Below, piece by piece: positions 24,481 to 36,992 of a DNA stretch of 64,000 nt. The translations under genes and the position numbers were made by a program. Source of the DNA: Aquila chrysaetos chrysaetos (lineage: Eukaryota > Chordata > Aves > Accipitriformes > Accipitridae); NCBI RefSeq assembly GCF_900496995.4, contig NC_044027.1, positions 9,758,743 through 9,822,742 of the forward strand, in the 5' to 3' direction. The notes beneath the pieces were generated by a model. That model saw only the letters and a list, made by a program, of their open reading frames with translations. It made no database searches and was not told the DNA's origin. Position 1 is the first letter of the stretch. Each line of letters begins with the position of its first letter.

Positions 24481-27400
24481 CTGGATCAGCTTTTGTTTGC
24501 TTTTGCTTGAGAGTTGTACCTAGTGAACCACCTCATAGTGTCAGTTATGCATTTAGGTTTGAATTACCTCATCCTGCAGGTTTAAAAACATTTAAGTGAA
24601 CTGTTGGGAAGTGTCCCAGTAGGGCTAATAATGTAACGTGTAATGTATCTGAATCCTTCTGTCTTTTCCGTGCTAGTATGGGAAATATGAGCAGACGCTA
24701 GGGCTGTTTCTGCAGGAAAAGGCAGGGATCCTGTTAGATGGTTTTCTTATGTTTGCACGGGATATTACAGGTGAAGCAGTGCTTGTAGGGTGTATCCCGT
24801 TGTTGGAATGAGCACATGGGTGTTCCCCTCAGTATTAGCCATGGTGTTTGCCCAGATATGAGCAGGGCTTGTCAGGAGGCACAGGATGAGCACTGCAAGC
24901 ATCCTTCGCGTTGAGGCTGAGTGTAGGATCAGTGCCGGCCAGCTGTGTGCCCAGGCTGAGGCCACACATACACAAGGCATGCAGTTGCCTTTTGTCTAAC
25001 CTCCTCAGCCCCTTGCAATGGGAGGAGAGGGTTTTCCCCAGAGTCTGCTGCATTTATTTCAGAAAAAATACCAGGTCATGAGATGAGTGTGGCTGTTGGA
25101 GTGCACATCTAAGTTGCCTGACGTGGTCCTGGGTATTAATGGGAACATAACAGCTCTCTACATCCAACAAGTAAACTTGCCTTCAGAAATGCCACAAGCT
25201 TCTGGACGCAGTGGGTGTCCATGAATGGCATGTAGTCAGGCCAGACCAGAGGCCTGCTGCTGCGTCTGGGCTGGGCTGGATTTCTTCAGACAAAACTGCA
25301 GATTGCAACACCCTTATGCTTACTTAGGCCAGGAGGCCTTGCTTGCAAGGGAGATGGCTGAGATGCAAGATGCTGCTGAGGAGGTGGAAGCTTCCCTAGC
25401 CAAGGCCTCATTGCTAGACTCAAATCTGGCTGCATCTCCAGACTTTGCATCCCCTCATGCAATGGGGAGATTCAGAAATTATGCGCGTGCTTCACTGGCA
25501 CTGAAAGTGAGAGCTCCTGTGGGCTGGTTGTGATCTTGCTTGGCACTGCCTTCCGCTCTGGAGATCCATGTTGTATTCTTGTTAGAGTGCAAACTAGCTG
25601 TTGTGTCAGATGAGTCCGGTGGTGTGGAGTGAGCAGCAGTGTCCTTGGGTTTGTTACAAATTCCCACTTGCACTGTGCAGAGGGGCCCTTTGGTATCTTG
25701 CCCATCTGAACTGCACACCCGAGAGCACGCTCCTGCCTTTTGTTTCCATACCAGAGCCAGTGAAAAGGGCTGGGACTGTGGGCTTCTGCAGTCTTCTGGT
25801 TATTTGAAGATGATAGTCCTTGCTGAGGAATCGCAGAAATGTGGTGACTTCTGTTGTCAGCTGCTCTCTGCATGCTAGCTTTGGACGAAAGTGCAGAGGT
25901 CAGGTTTGGGGTTGTATGGCCAGAGGGTCCTGGAGCAACAGCTGTACAGCAAGAGCTTCAGGGATGTCAGCTAGAGCTGACTTTTGGCTTACAGCTGTTG
26001 TTTTACCACCAGTTCTATGCACCACTTATTTTTGCAGGGGTCTGTCTTTGTGCGTTGCAGGCAGAGGAGCTGTAATGGCATCACTGCCACAAGCTGAGCT
26101 CTGCCCGTTCAGTGGTTCAGTTGGTTTGGTGTCCCTTGCTGGGAAAAGCAAATGGCTGGTGCCAAATCTCTCCCTTCCCACATGCTGTCCCTCCTTGCTG
26201 AAGCTTATAGCAAGTGCTTATGGTTTGCTTTGGCTTTCTGTTCATATTCTCCATGTCTCTGGAATAAAATCTCCAGTGAAGGAAGTTGATTAGCTTTTCT
26301 CTGAGCTGGATTTGGAATTAATACTCAGACATTGGTCTTCTCAGGTCCCCACAGCTTGTAGTTTTTGACGTGAAACTTGCCAACACAGATTCACTGGGGA
26401 AACTTCTGGGGAGAGGAACAGACTTGGGGAAGTACCATGGCAGGTGAGATAGCAGGGCTTTGTCCCCAGCAGCCCTGGGACCTGTGCAGCTCTGCTTGTC
26501 AGAACTGTCCTTACGCTGCCTTCCTTGCTCCAAACTTGTTACAAGGATGGAGGGCAGAAAGAGTTGGCCTACTGCAGTGGCGGGGGAGGAACATGTGAAG
26601 GACAGTGCTCAGGACATTAGATACTATCTAGTGCTTCAAGAAGAAAGGTCAGCTTTGAAAGAGGCCTTGTGTCTGCTGAATATATCAACTGCTTCAGGGA
26701 TTAGATGTCAAAAGCCCAGAGCAGAGGCTTACTAGCTCGTGGGAGTTGAGCCCCTCCTTGGAGTGGCAGCAGTTCTCATCTGCGGCGCTTGCTGTTGCAG
26801 GACACCAGAGGGTACTTGGCTCATCGTGCAGATGAGAGCAAAGCGGAAAGGCTGGAGGTGTCCTGCTTGGGCTGGTCCCAGTGTCCAGGGATAGGGAGGG
26901 ATGTCTGTTTGCAGATAATAGTTTTCTCTGCCCCTTTCTCACAGCTGCGCCAGCAAAGATGGCCAGGGAGAGTGTTTACAAGTGTGTCCTTGCTGAGCGC
27001 TGCTCTATGCCAGGAGGTTACTCCTTGTCTGGATGACATGTTCACTGAGGCTTTGTCATTACAACAACTAAAGCTAAATTGATTGCGCTCCACTTGTTCT
27101 GACCTGGGGGTATAAGTACTACTTTTTTCTCTCTAATCTCATCCTCATCTTTGAGGCAGCCCATGATGCAGCAGCTGGGGACCATGGTGTTTAAAAAAAC
27201 AGGGCAAATGAGAGGCTGCTGCTGCTTGGATCTTTCCTGGTAGTATTAAAGCTCTGAGTGAAATTTTGGGGGCTGGGTAGGAGTCGTTTTTCTTCCATTA
27301 CCACCTCCCTAGCCCTTCTCATCCCTGGGTGAAGGAGCTGTGGTGGCAAAGTGATGCTGAGGCCTCTTCTGCTCCTCTGTCCCAGCAGGACAGGGCTTCA

Positions 27401-30400
27401 CTGAGCAGCTGCCTGTGTGCCCAGAAACCAGCAGCCTGGCTCAGCTGCAGAACTTTATCTTCTGGGGGCATGAGGATGTGTCTATCCCATGGCTGGACCA
27501 GAGCCTGTTTTGGTGATTTAGGAAGTCACTGAGGGGCAAAGGAGACACCATACTGCTGTGGTGTTTGCCTTCTTGAGGACTTGTCATCTCTCTTCAGAGC
27601 AGGAAAGGCTTCCTTGGCATGGGGTGGGAGGTGTGTGGTGGAGGGTGGGTGTTCCCCTTGTGCCCTGTTGTCTCTTACACCACTTGGGGAGGGTTTGTCC
27701 CACATCAGGTGTTTGTATGTCATCGCATGTGGTATGTTGTCATCTCTGAGCCTTCTTCTGTTATCCTGCAGAATGGCTCTAGTCAGCATCTTGTATGTAA
27801 GGGTGGTTTGTCAGTATTTCTTGGAGGATGTCATATGCATGTCCCAAACTTGCCCTCCCCACCATGCCAAGCTCTGCCCTGCTTTCCTCTTTTCCCAGGT
27901 TTATGGATGGAAGTGGATTTCTTTGCAGTGGAAGGATGATACTAGCAGAGCTAGGCTGAGCAGATGTTTAGTTGGGGTAGGGTGGGGGTGAACATACTGT
28001 CACACTATGGGTAAGGACAGAAGAGGGCTTTAGGTGTAAACAAAGCACTCTTACAGCAGGCTTCTGTGTTGCATCAAAAGTTCCTGGAAAGGCAGGAGCT
28101 GGCTTCGGCCACCTCTCACTGAAAGAATAAAAAGCTTGGATGTTGTACAGTTCCAGCCTCCTAGTGGGATTGTCCCATGCTCTTCAAGTCCTTTGTCACT
28201 GCTTCACCAAAGGCCACTCAGGTGATGTCCTGCTCCTGTCTGTCATGAGACATTGGTGCTTACTGGGATGACCGGGCCTGCTATGGCCTCCTAGGATAAA
28301 GGTCGTGCCACAGCTGGGCTAGGCAGGCGACTGGAAGGCAAGGAGTGTAAGGACTGTGGAGCAGAGCCACTGTAGGAGGACAGGTGGTCTGGTGGTATTG
28401 CTGGAGCAGCCTGTTGTGCTGCTGCTGCAGGAGGGGCCTGGCAGAAAAAGCTTTTAGGTGCTATTCTAATTAGTGTTTTCCTTATTCTCACTCGGATGTG
28501 TATTCCCATCTCACTGTTGGTAACTGGGGCAGTTCTCTGGCCACAAGTCACAGGTCTGGTGCATGTCTCTTGACATTCATTTCTACAGTGGGGTTATGTA
28601 GCTTTTCTTCTGCCAGAATCTTGTGCTCAGTACAGAGGAGGAATCTGCTCAGTTGTTCAAGGCTATTAGGCCATGTTGAGCTGTTTGTCTAGTTGCCTTC
28701 ACCTTGGCATCAACATGCTCATCGGTGTTCATTCATTTATTTCTCCCAATGCCACCTCATCAGGCAGTGGCTCTGGGACAGCCAAAGGCAACTTCCTGAT
28801 TTCAGTGTGAACAGCTCACCAGTTCATCACCCATGAATTTCAAATTTCTGCTTTGCTGCTCAGCATAGGAGGTTATTTTTAAGCACTGGAAGAAAAAACC
28901 TGCTTTTAAGCCCATTGAAACATTTTCAAGGCGTTATCTTCTACTTTGTGAGACCACCTCCTACCTCGTCTTAGAATACTTTTGAAATACTTCTGGGATT
29001 CACGATACCATATAGACACTTTAAAAAGCCAAATTGTCCTGCATTGGGATAAACAAGCTTTTGCGTCTAAATTTGTATATGGAATTTAGTATCTGCTAAT
29101 GGGTCTTCATCTGTTAATTGGACTGATCTTTGCCAAAGCCAAACACAATCTGTTGGAGAAACTATAAAAATGCCAGCCCTAGCCTGAGCTGGTTCTGCTC
29201 CCTTGCCGTTTGGAAACCTGCTCGTGCTGCAGAAAGTTTTTCTGTGCAAAACCAAAACAGGGTCTGTTGATGTTATTTCTAGTCCTTTGAGAAGATGACT
29301 TGCTGGTCACATGTGCTGCTATGAGGTCATTAGGAAGTCTCTCAAATACACAATATGAGAACCGATGATGCTACTGCAGAAGTATGCTCCCTCTGAGATG
29401 TGAGATGCAAAACTTTCTGAAGTACTTTGGTTTGTAATAGCTCTGAGTGGGAACTGTTATTGTGCATATTTGGGCTCATTCCAGTGAAAAAAGGACTGTT
29501 TTCTGCTTTGCTTTATCCCTAGATTGATTAGTGAATGTATACTGTGGGATCAAGTTACATTTCAGAGGGCATCCAGCAGAGAGCCTATTTCTGTATTGAA
29601 GTGCTGAAGGCAACGGTGACTCTAACTGCAAGATCAGCAGTTTCTAGCAGTGCTTTGTGCTGCCACGGCACTGTGCCTCCCCAGGGAAAGGAGCTCCTCA
29701 AATCTGTTTGCGAATTGGGCCATTGCTGTTCCTGGTGCCGCAGGGCAATGGGGAGCTTTCTCCAGACCCTTGATGTTGCTTCTGTGATGTGCATGTGCTT
29801 TGATGCTTTTATTGCTGTCCCTCCTGCACTCCCTGTTCCTGGATGTCCAGACGTACCTTCTGTCACAAACTGTCCTGTGTCCTCCAAAGGGAATTGTTTT
29901 GGTCCCAGTTTACCCCAGGGGCCTGTATCCAGCTTGGTCCCTGTACATCATTGTTAACAGGGCAGGCATCCTTATTTTGGCAGGGGAGTGCCTTGTAAGT
30001 GCGTTATCTCAATCAGTAACACCCTCCTGGAGTAGAGCTTCCCAAGGAAGGGGTCTCATGTCTTTCCACCTCTATCATACTGCTGGTCCTGTGTTTCTGT
30101 CCCAAACCGTGTATGAGCCTTAGGGATTGTCCCATCCCTCTGAGCTGATGAACACACTCAAACATGGAAAAATTACCCAAGGGGGAAAAACGTAAATAGT
30201 TTTCTGTTCTTGGTACAGAGGTGGATTGTGTGGCTGAGATGGGGTACAGAGGCAGGGAGGAAGATGGGAGCAAGGTGGCATCTGATTGCACGTATGACCG
30301 TGTCCTACAGCTCGCAGCTGTATTTTCCAGTTGGGACTTAGTGTGAGCACAGTGTGGTTGATGTCTGCTTCCTTTTTTTCTTTTGAATACCCCAAATACC

Positions 30401-33087
30401 TGCTGCTTTTGTTGATGCTTTGCTGTGATTCTTCTGCTTGAAACCTGGTGTAGCATATGGGAGTCTTTGAAGAATGGGCTGAATTGCTGCCGTCCCCGCT
30501 TCTCAGCTTCCTGCTGTGGAGTCCCAGTGAGTGTCACTCTTGTACATCACTGGCATCCACTTCCCGCCCCGGTGCTGCTGTTGCAGCCCTGTGCTGCTGG
30601 CTCCAGGAGGATGCTTTCCCATGCTGGGGTGTCCAAACGGGACATCACAGGGCTTCCCTTGCCAAGCAGCTTCCTTGCAGGAGGCAGGACAGCACCTGTG
30701 TTTCCCAATGGGCAGGTCAGCAAAGTACTTCTGCTCTTCGGTCTCCTTGTGCTGTTGTGTTCCTTGCTGCTGGTCCCCTAAACTGGGGCTTTATACTGGT
30801 GACCCCAGGTGACGTTCCGCTCAAATCCCAGTGGCCTTGTGACCCAGGTGAGTGTGGCCCCAGCCTGCTGCAGGCTGCCACGCTCCTGGGCTCTCCAATG
30901 GCCGCAGCAGTAGCTTTGCAGCAGAGCCTGGCCATGGGCAGCGGCAGCAGCTGGTCCTGGAGGTGGAAGGGTTTTGCAGGGCTGTGCAGCCAAAGCAGTT
31001 TTGCAGCCCCATGGCTGTGCCCTGCAGTGGTGCTGTACTGGCATGTGTGGGTGGTCTCCCCAGGGTGCCCGCAGCCTGCTGGCCCCCGTGGCCATGTCAG
31101 CGGTTGCTGTGGCTCCATCTGCTATGGTCCTGCTTGTCCTGCCACCATGGAGCCTTAGCAATGTCACCTGCCAGTGAGGTTCCCACTGTCACCCTTGGTA
31201 ATTACTTCCCCCCAAGTGCCACATTCTGGTATGGAGTTTTGTATTTTCCCTCTGTTTCTATATTTTTAAGTGAAAAGGAGAAGAATGTGATGTCACTCAG
31301 CTGTCTTGACAGCTGCAGTAGTGAACTTCGCTCCTGTGGGACCCCAACCTGAGGAAATCAAACGGGTGAGCTGTTGCAATGAACACGGGTTGAGCCCCAT
31401 GGTCACTGCTGGTCTCTCCCTCATCCAGGAAAGACTTCGGAAGTCCAAATGACTGAGAAGTGCCCTGCTCTGCTCTTTGGTTGCAATAATCCTGTCGGCT
31501 GGAATTGCTTAATAAATGACTAGTTCTGTCTTTGCTTTTTACCTTTCCGCCATGGACGATGCAGGCTTGTGAAGCATGAATGCGAGGAGCACGGCGTGGT
31601 GATGCCCTTGCCAGGATTTTTCCTGTGAGTGCAGGCAGCCGTGTTAAACCAGAAGGTGCAAGCTGGCTCTGCGGTGCTGTGCCGGGGCCTGGCTTGCCCC
31701 TGGGACTACACGGGCCCTGCTTCCTGAGCAGGAGAGCTGCTTTATGTTGTGGTTTTACTAAATGAATTCAAAGCTTGGCCTTCCTCCAGGCAAAGTCTGG
31801 GCCAAGTGCCAGCGGAGCAGCCCCTAGGGAGAGCACTGGAGCAAGGAGGGGCCAACAGCAGGGAAGAGCAGAGGAATCCAAGAAGGCAGATTTGCCTAGA
31901 AAACAGCTCTGTTTCCATCTGCTCGGTCAGGAGTTGCTATAGGAACTGGGATGATAGAGGCAGGGCCATCTCCTGGGCCTGTCTGTGTGTGTGGAGGGAG
32001 GGAAGAGGGAGGAGTTACTCAAGTTTGAACATATCATGTGTGCTGGTGGAAAGTTGCAAGGAATGTCGAAACTACAGCCTGGCTCAACCTATGGAGTTCA
32101 AAAGAGACATGGCAATTGTTCCTTGTGCTCAGCAGACCCTGGGCAAGGCAGGTAGGGTCCTTCCAGCTTAACTCGGCTCTCAGCTTGCGATCAGCTCTCC
32201 CCCCGCGCGTTTCTGTCGCTGGATAAAGCACAAATGCTTTTGGAGACTTGCTGGAAGCAGAGGGGGGTTTGTAGAGGTGGCAGTGCCGGGAGGTGAAGGC
32301 TTTTCTCCCTGGGTTTGTAGGGAGATGGTGGCTCTTTGCGCCCTGTTTTTCCTTCTGCGGCTGTGGGAGGGTTCACAAATCATGGGTATTCTCGCTGTGT
32401 TGCATGCCCAGAGCCCTCTGGGACCCGCGGGATCTTTTGTTGGGTAGAAATGTGAAGCTGGCTGGTGTTGTTCTCCCGGTCAGAAGTGGTTTCTGGGGCT
32501 GTGGCTCTCCGGGAAGGCCCGGGGTGTTTGAGCTCTCAATCAGACATGCTTGCCTGAAATGTTTCAGGGCTAAGGCTAAGTCAGATATGTGAAAACTGGG
32601 GCTGGCAGTGAGTTGGTTGTGGATGGTGGGAAAGCGGGGGGGTACATGCTCCTGCACTCCGAGCCCCAGCGGCTCCTGCCCCGTGCGAGTTTTCTGGCTG
32701 CGTGTCGCCTGCATTCGCTCTCCTTGTCTCCTGAGGAGACGCAGACTCCCCTGTCCCCTCTTGATGCACCTACTGCAATTTTTGTCACTGTCAAACTTTC
32801 TCAGACTTGCATTTAGCCTAAAACACAGGAGTATGAATATGCAGGAAGTTGCTCCTGAGAATCCTTGTTGTTAGGGTTAATCATGGGCCTCTCTAGTAGC
32901 AGCCCCTCTGCATAAAATCTGATTATTTCCCCAGTAAACCCATTGTTTCAGGTGCTGAGAACTTTCCAAAATAGCTGTGTTTCCACTGGAGTGTTCCAGG
33001 GTCACTCACTGTTCCTCAGGTATTTATTTAATAGGTTTGGCTGAAATTTCATCTGCCCTTTTTGTGTCACAGAGGATAATCTCTGCT

Positions 33088-33111
33088 AAAAAAAAAAAAA
33101 AAAAAAAAAAA
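33088..33111. repeat. A24 homopolymer
   Basis: There are twenty-four A in intron 1. It could be the tail of a retro-insertion, but the upstream sequence is not recognisable as a retrocopy. Confidence 0.85.
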
Positions 33112-36100
33112 GGTGGGTAGTGTTGTTTCTCTTTTTGAGAAGCTGCACAATAAGCCTCTGAAAACTGAAACGCGATCTCTATACACAGACGTGAAGCTTG
33201 CCAAACTGGATTAGATCACAGCCCACCTACTCAGGCACCCATCTTATCTCAGGCAGCGGCTGCTTGGCACATTGCACATGAAAGCCCAAGAGCTTGAATG
33301 TAGGCAAATGTGGAATAACCTGCCTGTGTAGGAGATAACTTTCTGGTTACATTAATTACTGGTTTGCTTATGCCTGGCTAGATGAAAATTTATATCCAGT
33401 GTATTCTTTCTTTTATTCTGCTAATGGAATTGCAGATGTTCTTATTTTGTAGATCCACTTCCAATATTTTATTGAATTACTCCCACATTGCTCTGTGGCA
33501 ATATATCCCAGAGGCTTAATTCACATGGTATGCCATGGAATTTCATTTCCTCCGTTTTAATTTGTTGTTTTTTAATTTCAGTTCATTTTCAGTATGGAAC
33601 AGAGGTAAATAGGATCCTTTTTTTTGGTCTAGGTGTCATTATTTTACATATTTCTCCCCCCCCCCATCTCTCCAGTTTCTCTCATCTTTGCCACAGGCAG
33701 TCCCAGGATTTTCCTACAGTTACTTGCCTTCTCTGTAATTGCTAAGTCTTACTACTTCTCTGTGGGCTCCTGTTTTCTGGTCTGCCTTGAGAAAAATTGA
33801 TCAGAATCGGCCATTCTGGATTTCCATAGCTATGAAATGCTGCTAGAGCTTTTTTAGTGTTCTTGTCTTTTCCTTTGTTTATAAGCAAAACACTTGGTTT
33901 GATTGCTTGAAATACATTGTGTGGTAAGCAAAGATCTTCTCTAAACTGTCTATAGTCATGCTAGGTGTTTTGCTGGAACATTTAGTTAATGGAAACTTCA
34001 TCTCTGTACATGAGAAGTTAAATTTTATCTTGTAGAGTTGTACTAGTAAATAGTAAACCCACCAGAACATGGTTAGACCTGCCTGGAAATCCTCACTGGA
34101 GTCTCCAGGCTTGATGTGGCTATTTCAGCTGATCTGTAAGTGTTGCCACTCACTGCTCCCATCTTTGCCAGGCACTTCATAAATTAAACTTTAAAACCAC
34201 CTTGTGTAGTAAACAAAGTTTGCTTAAGCAGAATGTGACAGCTGTGTGTACCCAGACTTTGCTTTCTTGGTTAAGTGCACTGATGCATATTCTGCTCAGC
34301 CTCTGAAGAAATGATACCCACTGAGGACACAACCTGCATTGTCCCCTCTGGTTCAGGCTAGTGTGCTGTGGGAGGGCAGTAACACTTTCCACTTGCTGCA
34401 TTTTGGTATTTGGATTTATTTCAATCTGTGGAATGCAGTAAGTGATGATAATTTTTGCTTCTTTCTGATATTGGAAAAGCTTCTTCAAGTTTGGTATCTT
34501 TTTGAGGATGTATGGCATGGCTTTTCACATTTATAAACTTTTTTTAGTAAGACTACAGCAGAGCCAGTAGTGCTCCTCGAGCTAAGGGCAAGGTCTGTGT
34601 GCCAGTGACAGGTGCACTGAATTTTTGTTTTCTGAATATGAAGACACATTTTACAAAACTCATAAAACGTAGCTGTTGGTAGTGTCAGCATTTCTGTGGT
34701 GGTTTGATGGAAACTAGATGGCCAGCTAAATTAGTGGATGTTCCAAAATAGTGTTTCTGGTTTGATTTTCACTGAACCATCTCTTAAGAGTTTGGCTTTC
34801 ACCCTTGCAAAAACCAGCAGCTTCTCAGCTTGGTGCTGGGTAGTATGTGCTCCTGTACATGACTTTGCTTCCTTTCTTGTTTTGCAAAGAGTCTGTCCCA
34901 GTAATCATCTTTTATCTTTTAAAAAGAATCCACTTGGAGCGATTTGCAGAAAAAGTTGTAGATAAGTAGCTGTTACTGTAAAGTGGGTGTTTTGGAAGCT
35001 AGGCAATTAATAAGGAAAGCTATAAAGATAACTGAAAAAGCATAGCAAATATATCTCAGGGCAGTGAGAAATATTTTAATATCTATATAACAAAATAAAT
35101 TTCATCAATTGTGTTTATATTGTTGGGAAAGGTTAAAAAAACCCAACTGATTGCTAATAACAATACCAAGAAGTAAAACATTTCCTGTGTTTAGGGAGAA
35201 GCTGGATGATGTACTCTCCTTTATGAAGATATCAAAATACCTTCCGTTGCACTGGTAACAAGGGAGGGTGCTAAACACAAGATAACATTTTTGAAGTCTT
35301 TGAAACTTGAGCAAGATTGGAAGCTGGTTTTTTTAAATAAATTGGCAAAGCAGCTTTCTGAATCCTGGCTGCTGATGTGTAATAAATCTGGGAAGACTGA
35401 AGGAGTTCCAGAAGTTTGGGAATACATAAATGTTGTAGCAGTGTTTTAAAATAGAGTGGGAGCAGGTAACTAACAGGCAGTTGAGACTAGCCTCCATCCA
35501 GAGTGAGATCTGGGGAAGCTGGTGCATTTGTAAATCAATGTCTAATTTAAGAAAGAACATGCTCAGTGATTCATGTGCTCTGATGGAAAGCAGATCATGT
35601 CCGAAAAGTCTTCAGATGGTGGTTTTTAATGAGATTCCTGTACCAGTTGCCAAAAGTAACTGTGTTGACATCATATACCTGGATCCCGACGAAGTTCCCT
35701 GCTGTTGACCCAATGCTGCTCCTCTGGGAAGGCAGAAGAGGCTCTGCTTTGGGAGCAGGAGTGTGTCAGGTCCCCAGGGCAGCTCCTGGGCGGAGCGGTG
35801 AAGGCAGGTCCCCCTTGTCCTGGGCAGGGTCTGATCTCTGGCATATCCTTCATGCTCTGCTAGGGTGCCTCACCACTGCTGGTAGCTGGTGGGCTCTGAG
35901 CTGAGAAACGCCCTCCTGACCAGTTTGGTGGTGTCTGGTCTTTATTTGCTGTTAGTGTAACCAGTCCCTGCCCTCACTGTGCTAAGGTGGCAGTATCTCA
36001 GTTTCCATTTTGCCGATCAGTACTATGTTGAATAAGTTGATTTAGAAAGTGCCACCTGATATCTCTCAAAAATAGTTACCAGTGGGAATGTGATCCACGC

Positions 36101-36339
36101 AATCCTTAAACAGGGGGCCATGGAGTAGTGCTCCAGCCATGCTCTGGCATCAGTACGGGACAGTTATTCCCTAGTTTGCCCATGAAGAAGCTGGTGGGAG
36201 TCATAGCAAAATCCAACCAGAGCTGTCCCACTGCCTGAATGGAGCCTTGGTCTCACAAGTGCTGACTTGGGAGAAAATATTAAGTAACGTAATACTGAAA
36301 TTTGGCTTCAATGAGGAGGTGGTTGGAGGCAGGGTGGTT

Positions 36340-36695
36340 TAGTTGGGACAAGAAAAGGCTTTGGGCTACCTAAGAGCAGATTATGAAGAAGACAGAAACA
36401 GGCTCTTTACTGTGGTGCATAGCAGGAGGGTTGACAGTGATCATTGACTGAAATAACAGGAGGTTCTGCCTTAGCGTAAGGAGGGGTGAAGTTTTCCCTC
36501 TGCAGAGTCAAGCAGTGGAAGAGGTTGTCCAGAGGGGTGGGGGAGGCTCCATCCTTGGAGATTTTTAAGACCCAGCTGGACAAAGTCCTGCACAGGCTGC
36601 TCTGAAATTGGTGCTAACCCTGCTTTGAGCAGGAGGTGGGATTAGATGCTCTCCTGAGGATCTTCTCCAGCCCGAATAATTCTGTGACTCAGTAA
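36340..36695 (+). mobile_element. CR1 LINE 3' end
   Basis: This is the longest CR1 end in the window. It includes 'GAAGACAGAAACAGGCTCTT', 'AGGAGGTTCTGCCTTAGCGT', 'AGAGGTTGTCCAGAGGGGTG', 'GGAGATTTTTAAGACCCAGC' and 'GATTAGATGCTCTCCTGAGG', ending 'CCAGCCCGAATAATTCTGTG'. It is in plus orientation, 5'-truncated and non-coding. Confidence 0.88.
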
Positions 36696-36953
36696 CCTGA
36701 TCTCCTTCTGAATGCAAGTTTGAGTACAGTTAAGTAAAAGGTTATGGTGGAGCCCCTTGAGAACGGGGAGGGAGGAAGGTGGTTTAGATTGAGTGCTCTT
36801 AATACTCCATCTGTCATCTGTGTGGTTAACATGTCATATATATGGTTGCTATATGAGACTCTCGCAGTGGAAGATTGTAGGTCTTGAGAGGACTATTGCT
36901 AACCTGTAGTTGATATGTTTTAAGGATAGTTTAAAGAAAAAAAGTAAGCAACC

Positions 36954-36958
<5 letters not shown>

Positions 36959-36989
<31 letters not shown>
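36959..36989. repeat. A31 homopolymer
   Basis: A run of A starts about 260 bp after the CR1 end at 36340-36695. It is not part of that element, whose tail is of the ATTCTGTG type. Confidence 0.85.

Positions 36990-36992
<3 letters not shown>

Noticed and set aside
30457..31158. 233-codon open frame in intron 1
   Set aside because: It is rich in Cys/Trp/Ser without pattern, overlaps open frames on the opposite strand, and shows no splice or conservation support.
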